DNA from: Heliocybe sulcata | Taxonomy: Eukaryota > Basidiomycota > Agaricomycetes > Gloeophyllales > Gloeophyllaceae | NCBI GenBank assembly: GCA_004369045.1 | Contig: ML213508.1 | Location: 587,748 to 651,747, forward strand | Direction: 5' to 3' | Length of the DNA stretch: 64,000 nucleotides | Notes under the pieces: model-generated | Database searches by the model: none | The model's input: only the letters and a program-made list of their open reading frames with translations | Told to the model about the DNA's origin: nothing | In this document: positions 11,269 to 22,692 of the stretch, piece by piece | Layout of the letters: the number at the start of each line of letters is the position of its first letter | How positions within the stretch are numbered: position 1 is the first letter of the stretch | Program-made: the position numbers and the translations under genes

Positions 11269-13234
11269 TTATACGGTATCACCTTGCGTCAAGATCACGT
11301 TCAGCGGCGGGCCCGGGCTGTCTACGCCGAATATGTCTCTGTGTCTCGGCTTATTTGTGAACAGCTCGATAGCTTGGTTATTCTCGACCCTGATATCAAA
11401 CGTCTTCACTAGGAGAACGAGCATAAGACGGAGTTCCATCATCGCGAGCTGTTTGCCTGCGCAATTGTATGCGCCTATTGCCACAGTATCAATAATGGAA
11501 TAAAGCCTACAATCACACAGGGGTGCAGATTAACCGGTGGAGAAAGGTACGAAAGCGTCCTTCCTGCGGACAAGCTCCGGCTGAGATGACCATCTTTCCG
11601 GTATAAATTCGTACGGCTTCATGAAACATCGCTCATCTTACATAATACACGGTTAAGTGGTTATACAGCACATACGGCAACGATTCTTATATTTACCTCG
11701 GAAGATTGTATATGTCGGGGTCCAAACGTCTACGTCGCCTGGAATCCACTTGCCTGCTATCATCATTCCCTCCTGGGGCGTACACCTAGTCATCCCGCTT
11801 GGAACAGGTGGAAACAGCCTCAGAGCTTCATTGATTACGCCTTCAAGTATCTTGCAGCCAACCAGGCACTTGTTCGTCAACTCTTTGTCGCGCAGCTCTT
11901 CTTGCAGGAGCGCGAGCTTCTCTGGGTGCGTGCCGAGGAGAAAAACGCTGCTGCCGAGCGCTGAGGAAGACGTATCACTACCAGCCAGGATAGCCAGCTC
12001 CACGTCGCTTGTAAGGGAGCGCTGATCGACCCGTGGATCTGTCGACTTTCGCCTGTCGGGATCCACGAGGTGAGACAAGATATCAGAGAATCCACTCTTA
12101 TTCTGTCAAGTAGTCAAGTGGCGATCTCCTGAAGGACAGACGTAGAAAGCTCTGGGCGCACCTGTTGCTTGTCCATCAGCATGCTCAAACAGTACTGGTC
12201 CCACTTCTTCCTCTCTGACCTTACGAATGGAACGGTTTGTCCCAGGAGCGTGAACAACCATGGTACAGTCGAGAAAAGCACCTGGAATGCCTTGGCCTTG
12301 CTCAGCCTATACAGCGCCTGCTGCGACGTGCCATCGCTGTCGAGCATGCCAAACTGCTTTCCAAACCCGAGATCACCAATGATATCGAGTCCCCAATTCT
12401 TAAAGTAAGGCGTGACATCAAGGGCCGACGTCGAAGAGCAGCGAGAGGCGAGAAGGGATACCAGGTGATGGCAGTGGTTGAGTACCCGCGGTTCGTAGTC
12501 TCTTAAAGCTGTCCGTGACATGTTAGATGGAATTCAATTTTCAACTTAGGTATCCAATTGGTACCTCTATCGCCAAGCCCGCGATCCCAGATTCTTCTGC
12601 GCCTAGCATGCAGCGCTTTATCCCTCGCCAAGTGCATTGATGCATGTGGATAGTACACGTCGTACATAGCGCTCTTCGAACAGGGCGTATCAGGGCCGTG
12701 TATAGCTTGGACGGCGTCGGGATGCGATATCGAAAGCTCGCGGGGGCCTAGATGAAGGATTCATCGAGTCAATCTGATGGAAGACAGACAAGGAGGGGCA
12801 GATCGCCTACGAATTCGAACAAAGTCTCCGTACTGATGATGGAGCTCGTGAATGTTCTTATACCAATGCAGGACCGGGATTTGCTTTTTAAGTGACCAAA
12901 ACGCAGTTAATCTTGCCGCGAACGGACCAGGGAAAGACCTGATAGGATGGAAGAAGGCACGATACAGCAGCATCGAGGCGAAGAGTCCTGCATAGTAACC
13001 CAGGCACAACTTCAAGGTAACGTGAATGCCTGTTAACCAGGACTGGCCGCTGATAACCAGGAGCGATAGGTACACCAGAGCTGGTAGGGAAATAGAGGTC
13101 CAAAACAATTGAGTCACATAGCGGTTCCACTCGCCTCGGACGAATAATAGCCAGTGTGAGAGGATACCTAGAGTGGATGCTGCGAGCAACGGAGACGCCG
13201 TCAGCACGTTTAGGTATGCATGCATGGCTTCCAT
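11269..13234 (-). CDS. Cytochrome P450 monooxygenase (copy 1)
   Basis: Resembles basidiomycete 'high nitrogen upregulated P450 monooxygenase 2'. The start MEAMHAYLN at 13234 is preferred over the upstream frame opening because copy 2 begins MEAAQVN. The N-terminus has two or three hydrophobic segments (LGILSHWLLFVRGEWNRYV; YYAGLFASMLLYRAFF), then the FPGPFAARL hinge. Six coding exons can be followed: to YGDFVRI; PRELSISHPDAVQAIHGP; LRDYEPRVLNHCHHLV; the I-helix exon with AGSDTSS; DERCFMKPYEF to DAFVPFSTG; and the heme exon. The heme signature is FSTG-AYNCAGKQLA across the last intron, and the K-helix ExxR is EALR. It is ER-membrane bound by family rule; the substrate is unknown. It forms a tandem pair with the next gene, in the same orientation and exon plan. 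Confidence 0.9.
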
Positions 13235-13621
13235 TAGGAAAGTGAGGCAGAACGGTTGGCTTGTTCTCGACGGCGTATATCGTCCTAAGTGCGACTGAAA
13301 ATAACTCAAAGTTAGTGAATTCACGACGTACTAAAGGCTGGCCGCAATCCTGGTCGCGTATGATCATCGACCTATGAGATAGGCAAGCCCGCTCTTCGCC
13401 CAACAAGCTTGTAGATAAGCCCTAGGGCATGGCGCTTTCCCCCCTTCACTGATCATCGTCTGTTATAATGCCTCGATCAAGGGGCGCAGTTAATGAGAGG
13501 TTCTTGGGAGTCCGGCTGCGCAACAGGTCAACCTGTGACAGGTGATCAAGCAGGTGCTCGCAATTTCGCTGGTTGGCGAACCACAAGATCACATACGTCT
13601 CCACAACAAGCTAGATAGCGT
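13235..13621. other. Intergenic region between tandem P450s
   Basis: About 390 bases that must contain the copy 1 promoter and the copy 2 3' end. No gene is seen. Confidence 0.6.
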
Positions 13622-15548
13622 CTACCTCGGACTTAGAAGGACCCTCAGCGGTGGCATATCCATGGTGAACGCATCTCGAGGACCTGGACACTCCGAGAAT
13701 AGCTTGACCGCCTCTTCACCGCCCATCCTAATATCGAACGTCTTCACAAGTAGAGCGAGCATGAGACGTAGCTCCAGCATAGCAAGCTGCTTTCCCGCGC
13801 AACTGTAGGTGCCTAGAATAGATCGTAAGATACGCAGGCAGGCGATGAGAGTATGGGCCATACCTGCGGAGAATGGCACAAATGCGTCCTTTCTGAGGAT
13901 GAGATCTGGCCGAGAAGACCAGCGCTCTGGTAGAAAATCGTCCGGCTTCGAGAAGCATCTTGTATCTGACGCCAACGCACGCATTAAGACATATTCCCGG
14001 AAAAACTGGACTCAATTCACGTACCCCGTGCGAGCGTATACGTCGGGGTAGACACAATGACATCTCCTGGGATCCACTGCCCTGCAATCACCGCACCCTC
14101 AGGCGGGGTCAGCCTGCAGAGGCCGCTGGGTACTGGCGGGAACAGTCGCAGTGCTTCGTTGATTACTCCATCCAGCATTGGCCGTCGAACTAAAGATTTC
14201 TGGCTCAGCATCTGCAGATCAACGTCATGCAGCTCTTCGTAAAGCTCAGTGAGAATGTTCGGGTGCGTGGCGAGCAGGAAGACCGCGCCACCGAGAGCGC
14301 CCGAGCTGGTCTCGCTGCCAGCAAAGATGGCCAGCTCCGTGTCATATACCAGGGAGCCAAAATCGAGCTGAGGACCTGTGGACTTCTGCGAGTCCGCATC
14401 CACAAGATGAGAGAACATGTCGCTAGATCCTGACTTGTGCTGGACAACAGTAAGCACACGGATTGATACAAGATCTAGAGCCGCGTAAACGTACTTCTTT
14501 TCGCTCGAGAAATATGGCTTGACACCACTGTATCCATCTCTCTCTTTTCCTCTTGGCGTATGGGACCGTCCTTGCCAAGAGAGTAAACAACCACGGCGCC
14601 GTCACCAGCAGCACTTGGAAGAATTTGGCGTCCGACATGTTTGCCAGCACATGCTGTGCAGTTCCGCCGCTCTTCAGCATATTGAACTGTTGCCCGACTG
14701 CAAGATCACCGATAACGTCAAAGCCCCAATTGCTGAGATAGGGTGTCAAGTCAACAACTTGAGCGAGAGAGCTACGAGACTTGAGCAGGTGGAGAAGTTC
14801 GAAGCAGTGGTTGAGCACGCGGGGCTCATAGTCTCTGAGGGCTAAAGTGATGCAATGACTGAGTGAACTAGAACATATCGGCAGTATCAGGTCTCACCTC
14901 TATCACCAAGTCCGCGATCCCACATTTTCCGACGTCGAGAATGCGCAGCCTTATCCCTCAGCAACTGCAAAGACGTACGCGGATAATAGAGATCATAGTA
15001 AGGTCCCTTCGAGCACGGTGAATTGTAACTATGTATAGCTTGCACGGCGTCCGGGTGAGCTATCGAAAGCTCTCGAGGTCCTATATAGAAGCGATAAGGC
15101 AGAGAGACAAGTGCGAAGAATTTCACTGACGAATCCGAACGAAGTCCCCGTACTCGGCATGAAGGCTCTGTACGTGCTTGTACCATTTCATATCCGGAGC
15201 CTGCTTCTGTAAGGACCAAAAGCTGGTAAGGCGAGCACCGAATGGACCGGGAAAGGTACGAAGGCGATGGAAGAAGGCTCGGTACGCCAGCATGGAGCTG
15301 AATAATCCGACATAGTAGCCGCTGTTGAGAATGAAGGTGGTATTAAGACAGCCCAAAGCCGGTTGGGAGCTCAGCACCAGAAGGACGATATAGATCAGAC
15401 CCGGAACACAGATGGACGCGTGGAATAGACGGGCCACGTAGCGGTCCCATTCGCCTCGGATGAAAAGAAGATGGTGGGACAGAATCCCGATAGCGATGCT
15501 GAATAACACCGGGCGTGCGTAGATCCAGTTCACTTGTGCAGCCTCCAT
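13622..15548 (-). CDS. Cytochrome P450 monooxygenase (copy 2)
   Basis: Tandem paralogue of copy 1. It starts MEAAQVNWIYARPVLF at 15548. Key segments: GILSHHLLFIRGEWDRYV, FPGPFGARLTSFWSLQKQ, GPRELSIAHPDAVQAIHSYN, LRDYEPRVLNHCFELLHL, the I-helix AGSETSSGALG, ExxR as EALR with LFPPVPSGLCR, and FSAG-TYSCAGKQLAMLELRL for the heme cysteine. Introns fall at the same protein positions as in copy 1 (for example after TPTYTLAR and after FVPFSAG), so duplication followed the intron gains. All joins checked keep frame and no lesion was seen. The product should be an ER-anchored monooxygenase; the substrate is unknown. Confidence 0.92.
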
Positions 15549-17073
15549 CTTGAGACACTATTGGGAGAGTCTCCAGGAAGGAGAACCGAGGCAGCCTTGG
15601 AGGAACAGATCGCGCGCGTTTGGCCTTTATACACGTAGAATGCAATGGAAGAGCCACAACTTACCCACGTTCACCACACACTCATGGTGAGGTGCTGACG
15701 ATGGACACAGAGTCTGTTAAGGCGATCGGCAGTAGTGCAGAAGGCCATAGGAGACACGTAGCGGAAGTAGGAGCCTGGAGCGGATCTGCTTTTGCCCTCT
15801 CCGATATAGGCAATGAGCTTGGAGGCTGTACTATGTCGGTTCAGCGTGGCTAGTCGTACAAGATAGAATCTGGAGCGATCCTGCTTGTACTGGTGGACGG
15901 ATATCTTGACTATTTTATCAGTCCCACACCACTGCAAGTAATTTATCTGGAAGGTCACCGCGTCCCCGAAAGCGTCCAGCAGAGCGGTCCAGGTAGACGT
16001 AGCCCGGGGAGAGCTGACCAGCAGGTCGGGACATAGACACCCGTTTGACATGTCTTTCGGTGGATCGCAGGAAGGCAATATCTATCCTGAAGGTGCAACT
16101 TGTCTGGAGTGCACATCCGGGCCGATGTCGGGAGCTTGATCCACTGTGCTGGCGCATAGAATATCTCACTGAGGAGCAGGTTGACACAGCCCGGTCCGTG
16201 ATTTCGGAACGGGAAAGCCTCTTCGTAAGAAATGGGAGCGCAAGAAACGCGTGTTCGGGGGAAAGACCCATCCTAGGTAGAGCCAAAGCGCATTATAAGC
16301 AGTTGAGGAGTCAATAGTCGAGCAGAAAGCCGTGATGAACACATTCAACTATGCAGCACCCTGTCCCACGGTCTCGGAGATGATGCAAATCTTAAAAGAA
16401 TGTGGTCCGCGAAAGTCGTCCTCTATGCAGGATTCCCGGAGCGGTTTCGCAGATACTGCCCTAAAGTGGCTCTGACCATTGCTGTCTAGTGGCGAGGAAA
16501 ATGTGCTGCTTTGGTGCGGGGTAGATCCAGCCGGTATAGCACCATCCAGAGCCGTTCTTGTTGTATGCGGAATTCCTATCTTCATAAGTAACCTGCAAGA
16601 AACACGTAACTTCACGGCCGTGACCCTGCATTTGTTCACTAACTGCGCTTGAGGCCTCGGACCGGCATTTGATGACGAGGAGGTTCCCCGCTGGAGGGCG
16701 TAATACTGCTCTCCGCTTGCGAGAGTCGTATGCTGATGATTTACTGCGAGCCCATCGCGGAAGCGATTATGGGTCGAATTGCTCAGCATGAGGATCCCAG
16801 GCGCCGTGTTATGAGCTGCTCCCAAGTGTGTAAACAACATGCCATCCTAAAAGGCACGCAGCTAGGGTAAAAGGTCATGAGAAAATATTCTGGCTTAGAA
16901 CAAGGAATAAGTAGCACAGAGGAGGAGGACAGGAGAGCAACTCGTTGTGGCGTGTCGGTCTGCAGTAATCAGCCTTCCTAAATTAACTTTTGTTTAGATA
17001 CTGCATCAATGGCGTCAGTGTATCTTTTCTTGTCTCCTCTTCTCTTTGAGGACCTTCACTCTGGGTCGTCGAC
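15549..17073. other. Unassigned 1.5-kb intergenic region
   Basis: Open frames exist on both strands (the longest is 16840-16349 on -, 163 residues; others 16286-15918 and 16078-15671). None has a recognisable domain, signal peptide or convincing splice partners, and the overlapping frames are equally open. It may contain a decayed gene. Its right part must hold the promoter of the dehydratase gene. Confidence 0.45.
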
Positions 17074-18843
17074 ATGGGTCCAATCGATTTCTCGTCTCAC
17101 AGGATACATCTCGTTCTTACTGCTTTAACGACCTCTCTTGTCACCGCGTCGCTTTTCACAGCATACGACTCCTACCGTAGACAGCGAGCGCGCCGTCTAC
17201 TTGACGAAGATGTGCGACGGTCGCTGGCCACGCATGAGCCGAAAGAAGACATAAGCTCGAAAGTGAGCAGACGAGCGTCGCCAGAACCAGGTCGGAGAGA
17301 GAATGATTGGGCTGCACTCGATGGAAGCGCTTCCTACGATGATGAGCTCGTGAGGGAGCAGCTCGCGAGGAACTACGCGTTCTTCGGGGAGGAAGGGATG
17401 GCGAAGGTTAGGGGAGGAAGTGTGGTCATTGTCGGGTGCGGAGGGGTAGGCAGTTGGGCGGCAGTCATGCTTGCACGATCGTAAGTGTGTATCTCGATGT
17501 TCTGTTCAATTCATCAAACTGAAGGCTCGGTTATGACCATAGCGGTGTCTCCAAAATCCGGCTAGTCGACTTTGACTATGTCACCTTGTCCTCGCTAAAC
17601 CGACACGCGACTGCTGTACTCGCGGATGTCGGCACGCCCAAAGTAAAGTGCATCGAGCGGACGCTCAAGCAGATATGTAAATGGATTGAAGTGGAGGCGT
17701 GTGTGGACATTTGGAGGAAGGAAGAGGGTAGCAGATTGCTAGAGGGCGTAGACTGGGTTATAGGTATGTTCTAACATAAAAATTAGGAGATCGTTCGCAG
17801 CGTGAACTTGAACATTTGGAGGACAGATGCCATAGACAACATTACAACAAAGGTGGATCTATTGCATTATTGCCATTCGAACAGTATCAAGGTACGTTGC
17901 AGTACTCTAGTTTATCTGCCCTGTTGCTGAGACAGTGGTTCACATCTTGCCTGCAGGTCTTCTCCTCTATGGGAGCTGGTGCAAAATCCGACCCGACCCG
18001 AATTCAAATATCAGACATCTCGTACACGATCTACGACCCTCTCGCTCGCTCTGTCCGCCGGCGACTCAGGGTACTAGGCGTCAACGGCGGCGAGTCTCCC
18101 TCATTCTGAAGGTTCGAGTTGATCTAAATAGCAAGTACATTACAGGCATCCCGGTGGTCTACTCGACAGAAGTACCGGGAGACGTGAAGCTCCTGCCGCT
18201 ACCAGAGGAGGAGTTCCAGAAGGGCGACGTAAAAGAGCTCAATGTGTTTGATGACTTTAGAGTGCGGATATTACCCGTTATCGGTCAGTAGGCACCCATA
18301 CGCGGTTTCGCAAGGCTAATTGTTGTTTTAGGACCATTACCTTCAATATTCGGTCTTCATATAGCGACATATATCATATGTGATCTAGCGGGGAAACCAA
18401 TCGCCAATCCTCTTCCAATAAAGAACAGGCGCAAATTGTACGAACGGCTTTGGAGAGAACTGTTGACCCGTGAATCGCGCCTCGCCAACGAACAGCTCAA
18501 GTAAGCCTAATCGCATTCCTCATCCTGTTTTGGCTCACATTCTCCTAGCCGTATCCCAATCGATGAAGACGACGTTGCCCTCGTCTTTGAAGACGTCTAC
18601 CTCGGGCGCTCACTCATCCCGCCGCACCCGGTGCCGACTAAAGCGGTGTTGGTGCGATGGGACCCGCAGGAGCCCGTGAGCACCACGAATGTGGTGGTAA
18701 TGGAGGGGAAGGAAGCGGAGCACCATGTAAGGGAGTGCTGGGATTTGGGGAAGAGGCCTGCAGAGGTGTGGGGGGAAGAGGTGGAGGGAATTGTGAAGAG
18801 ACGGGCGGAGGAGGTGACGAGGGTGAGGGAGGCGGTGTTGTAG
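17074..18843 (+). CDS. TCD1: tRNA threonylcarbamoyladenosine dehydratase (E1/ThiF-like)
   Basis: Homologue of yeast Tcd1/Tcd2 and bacterial TcdA, which use ATP to cyclise t6A to ct6A at position 37 of ANN-reading tRNAs. The N-terminus has one membrane segment (LVLTALTTSLVTASLFTAY), matching the mitochondrial outer-membrane location of the yeast proteins. The nucleotide-binding loop is VVIVGCGGVGSWAAVMLARS, ending at a phase-2 intron at 17481, then GVSKIRLVDFDYVTLSSLNR. The conserved DAIDN is split near another intron at about 17765-17826. The catalytic-region segment reads VFSSMGAGAKSDPTRIQISD. Later exons include GIPVVYSTEVPGDVKLLPLP and PLPSIFGLHIATYIICDLAG. It ends at the TAG before 18844. 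Yeast has two paralogues; which one this matches cannot be told. Confidence 0.92.
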
Positions 18844-19462
18844 GTACGTGAAGAGAGGGACAGTACTTTGTGATCGAGAACTGATGGTCTCTGAAGGGAC
18901 GATTAGTGTCCAGGCGGAGAAAATGCAACATTTATGGCCATATCGAGGTCCAAGCCCGTATGTTGATGGCAGGTGGCGTGATGATCACTATTGTATAGCC
19001 GCGCAGTATGGTAAATGGCCCAAAGCTACCTCGAACCCCTTAGCCAGGAACTCGCCTCTCTGAGTGACGATAGACCAAGTGCCTCGGAAAACTGCAGGCG
19101 TGCTGGGATCATGTCCCCAAGCATTGACCAAGGATGCAAGAGGTAGTAATGTTACATCCTGTCTAGAAGCTCACGTTCTCGTGGATCCATCTGACATGAT
19201 GTAGCGCTCTTCCTAATCTGCGTATGCCCTTGTTTTCGATAGATACGTGATAGCTTCGTATACGTCTCTTGCTTCCTTCCAGGTTAGTCGGAAGGCATCC
19301 TTGCGACCTGACAGTTGTAGCAAGTCTGCATTCGGCAACAGTAACGTCTAATAATATTTACAAACCACGATACAATACATAATACGATCTTATGCTACAG
19401 AAAACGCCAAGGGATCTCTAATATGTCGTACGAGGTCGTGAAGTCATGATGATATGGAATGA
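18844..19462. other. Convergent intergenic region
   Basis: It lies between the dehydratase (+) and the permease (-). No coding signal is seen; it should contain both polyadenylation zones. Confidence 0.6.
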
Positions 19463-22312
19463 TTACAGCGAAATGATCCTAGTTCCAAAGTCTGCAACGG
19501 AATGCGGGAAGTCCGAGCCAGGACAGCTCATGAACATTAGCGAAGGTGGTATGTCCAGTCGGTGAGCGATGGCAGCAACGTTTGCGGGATTGAAGTGTGC
19601 TTTGACGAAGATCTGCAGCGGCGAGTGGTCAAATCCCGGAACATCCTTATACGTAGAAGCGACGAACCAGGTCCACAGTCATCTCGGGAAATGCCTCATC
19701 GAGGACTGTGAGGACACTTAACTTGTTACTCTCTGGCGGCGTGAAGATATGCAGGATACTCACTCTTCCAGTTCGCCTCCATCTCACTCGGTATACCGTC
19801 CTCGTCATCGTAGAAGTGCACCAACTTCAGATTGCTCGTCTCTTCGTTCTGTCGCACGTACAGCACCATCTGGAAGAGATGATTTATCTAACGCATTCAT
19901 GAGCTTCCTTCCATGGATTGACGACTATCATTGGCTCGGAACCAACCTCATCAGTCTTACAAAGGACGCAGACAGGCTGCCGTCGCATCCGCGCCATCAC
20001 GCCGGTCAAGCGTTCCGCCCAGTCTCTTGTCCACGACCAAGTGTGGAGGACCACGTTCTGGTCATACGCCCAGTACATCAGTCGCACAAAACGGCCTTTA
20101 TTCTGGGTTGCATAAAACAACGAAACTATGGCCACGAGGTAGGCGGCAAAATACCTAGAGAAGTTGCAATATGAATTTACGTCTAGGTGATGACAACTTA
20201 CCCAAGCGTTGTGGGGTCAATGGCGACATTCCCGCCAAAGACGGCGCCGCATATAGCCAATGTAACAAGTATCACGCTCAATGTCGTCTTCGGCTCTCTC
20301 GGCAGTCGTCCCCTATTGAACTTCAGGAGCAGCACAGTGAGTGGAAAAAGCGTCATGGTGCTCAGCCACACCAAAGAAAACCTGATTATTGGTTAGGGCA
20401 ACACCGTAGCACTAAAGTTATACACCCAGTCACTCACATCTTCGATACAATGACCAGACTGGCTCCAGCACTCGCATACAATGCCCCACTAAAGGCGACG
20501 AAAGCGAGGACGGCGACATACGGAGAACCTGTCCCGGGCATGGTCTTGAGGAACGACTTCGGTAAGACGCGGTCGTGTGCCAGGCGCTCGATTAACTCGC
20601 ATGCGCTCATTATGCCTAGAAAAACGATCTGTAAGAAGTGAGCTGAGCAGAAGAAGGGACTTTGCCTACCTGTAAGGACGCCGCCGCAGAGAACGACAAT
20701 CGCGTCTATGACTGTCCACACGCGCAACCACTTCCCAGCTGCCTGCCATGTCCCCAGTCTCAGTTAAGACATAAAGATTGATGTGGGACAAAAGCAAACC
20801 TTTTCTGCAAGGTCGCTCAACACGTTCGCGTCACTCCTGATCGTATCGAGGGGAACAATTGCGAGCAGGAAGACCATAGTCACGGAGCTCAAAAATATAG
20901 CGCATATATGGAGGTTACGCAAGACGAGCGGATATCTTCCAGACTTGATGCTAGCGATATATGCTGGGGTGCCTGCCAAGGATATACCGTTAGTCCCATC
21001 CGGAGTACCAGCTCATGCTCCTACATTCAAACCCAGTCAACCCGAGCATACCGATGCATATACCATTGAATACCTGGTGCACTAGGCTGGCTGACGACGA
21101 AGCCTGCCCTGCAGCCCAGTTATCCTTAAGCAGCTGGGAACCGTTACGCCCCCACGAGACTGCTGATGCTATCCAAACCACCAGCAATGTGATTACCTGC
21201 AGTTGGACTAGTCAGCCGCAAGCGAAGACTGGGTTGTTGAGTCAGGAACGAACGTGTAATGACAGAACAGCAAAAGCTACTCTTGCACTGTCTTTCATGC
21301 CACTCAGGCTTACCGCCGTGAATATTACTAGGACCAGTATTGCTCCCACAAAGGCTGGAAATGGTAGAGTAACTTCGCCTGCAAGGTACGATGCGGCTGT
21401 GGCCGCGGAGACGACTGCGGTGGAAGAGAAGTCAAGGAGTAGGATTGCTGCTCCAATCAAGGCGAGTGACTTCGATGTTACGTTAAGGCTGGTGGAAGCA
21501 GCAGTGTCAGCTGGGCATAATCCTGCTGCTAGGTAAGCATGTGAACTCACAGATAGGTATAAGGGGCACCGCTAATCGGCAGTGCAGATCCAAGCTCTTC
21601 CATTATAGGTCGCCAGAGGAAGAGCATTAAGGCAGCAATCATGAGTGATATCGGAGAGCTAAACATACGGATGGGTTATGGGTCGTCCTGTCTTAGCAAG
21701 TGGAAACTGAACGCACTAAACCCCGGATACTGCGACTATGGCAGGTAAAGTGTAGAAAACACTACCCAAGACGTCGTTACCAGCCAACGCACTTGCGGTG
21801 AACTGTCCTAAAACTTTGCTTCTGCGACTCTTTTGCAAGACCTCTTCTCCATATAGAATATCGTTGCGAGTGAGGAAGATAGTAGACACGGTTCCCCAAC
21901 CAGCGAACTCAAAAGCGTTCGATAAATTAAGGAAACGGGAAGGAATGGTGGTAAGCTTCATGCCACCACCTTCACGTGGTCTAGTACGTTGGCGTCTAAG
22001 AACGATGTCGAACTGCGCGTCTGCGAAAGAGGGAGGGTTAACCGGAGACGCGGCAGGATCCTGTGGAGCGGCTGTAAAACGCGGTAGAATATTTATGGAT
22101 CAGAAGCGCTTTATCTAGCATGCAAATGGCTTACAGGGATCTTGTGGCGAGTATGGTGGACGCGTCGGTGGCTCTATAGCGATCCATGGGCCTTCCGGGT
22201 CTGAAGGAGAGTCGATAGATTGGCTCATCGTACTACGCGTCCGGACGCGTTTTCGCGGGGAGCGCTGGACGTTCGGAAGCTCGAAAGGAGTCTCGTCCTT
22301 TCCCGAGACCAT
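19463..22312 (-). CDS. Amino-acid permease (APC superfamily) with soluble C-terminal tail
   Basis: Many small exons. MVSGKDETPFELPNV begins at 22312; the next exon contains ADAQFDIVLRRQRTRPREGG and runs into the first membrane region (NAFEFAGWGTVSTIFL). Further membrane segments: SLALIGAAILLLDFSSTAVV, AFVGAILVLVIFTAVSLSG, NLHICAIFLSSVTMVFLLAI, VWTVIDAIVVLCGGVLTG and AYLVAIVSLFYATQNKGR, about twelve in all. This is a proton-coupled amino-acid or amine transporter of plasma or organelle membrane; the substrate is unknown. After the last helix comes a ~130-residue soluble tail (NLKLVHFYDDEDGIPSEMEA; LTVLDEAFPEMTVDLIFV; SLMFMSCPGSDFP; FGTRIISL). A 55-nt intron with a GTTCGT donor is needed in the tail to join TVDL to IFVKAHFNPANVA. 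It is divergent from the YIPF gene. Confidence 0.85.
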
Positions 22313-22692
22313 CTTCAATATATGCTTTCACGAACAAAGGGCCTCTTTGCTTGCCGATCCTTTCAACCTTCGGATCTGTGCGGCATAGAGCACTGCAGGA
22401 CGCGATTTGGAATATGGACCAGTTAAAATGCACCCTGAGAAACGAGCTTTTATGCGACAGGTATAAGAGACTTACCCGGGGGTATATGGGTCCTGGAAGG
22501 ACTGAAGGTATAACGGTCTCCATACAACCGTCGGTATACAACCGTCGGTAATTGCCTTTCTGAGTGTCACTAAGTGCACCCGGCTATTAAACTGTTGACC
22601 GTCATTGCCACAGACGCGCCTGGCACCTGCGCCGACAGCCAACCAATACTTTAACGTTTAACACCCACCTCGCAGCTGCTCCCGGTATCGAT
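22313..22692. promoter_or_regulatory. Divergent promoter region
   Basis: A 380-base gap between two outward-reading genes. It contains a 14-bp direct repeat near 22521-22550. A specific TATA or initiator could not be fixed by eye. Confidence 0.5.
22521..22550. repeat. Tandem 14-bp direct repeat
   Basis: The unit atacaaccgtcggt occurs twice in direct succession, in the promoter gap between the permease and YIPF genes. It could be a paired factor site or a replication slip. Confidence 0.7.

Noticed and set aside
16349-16840. 163-residue reverse open frame as a gene
   Set aside because: No domain, signal or splice partner; overlapping frames on both strands are similarly open.
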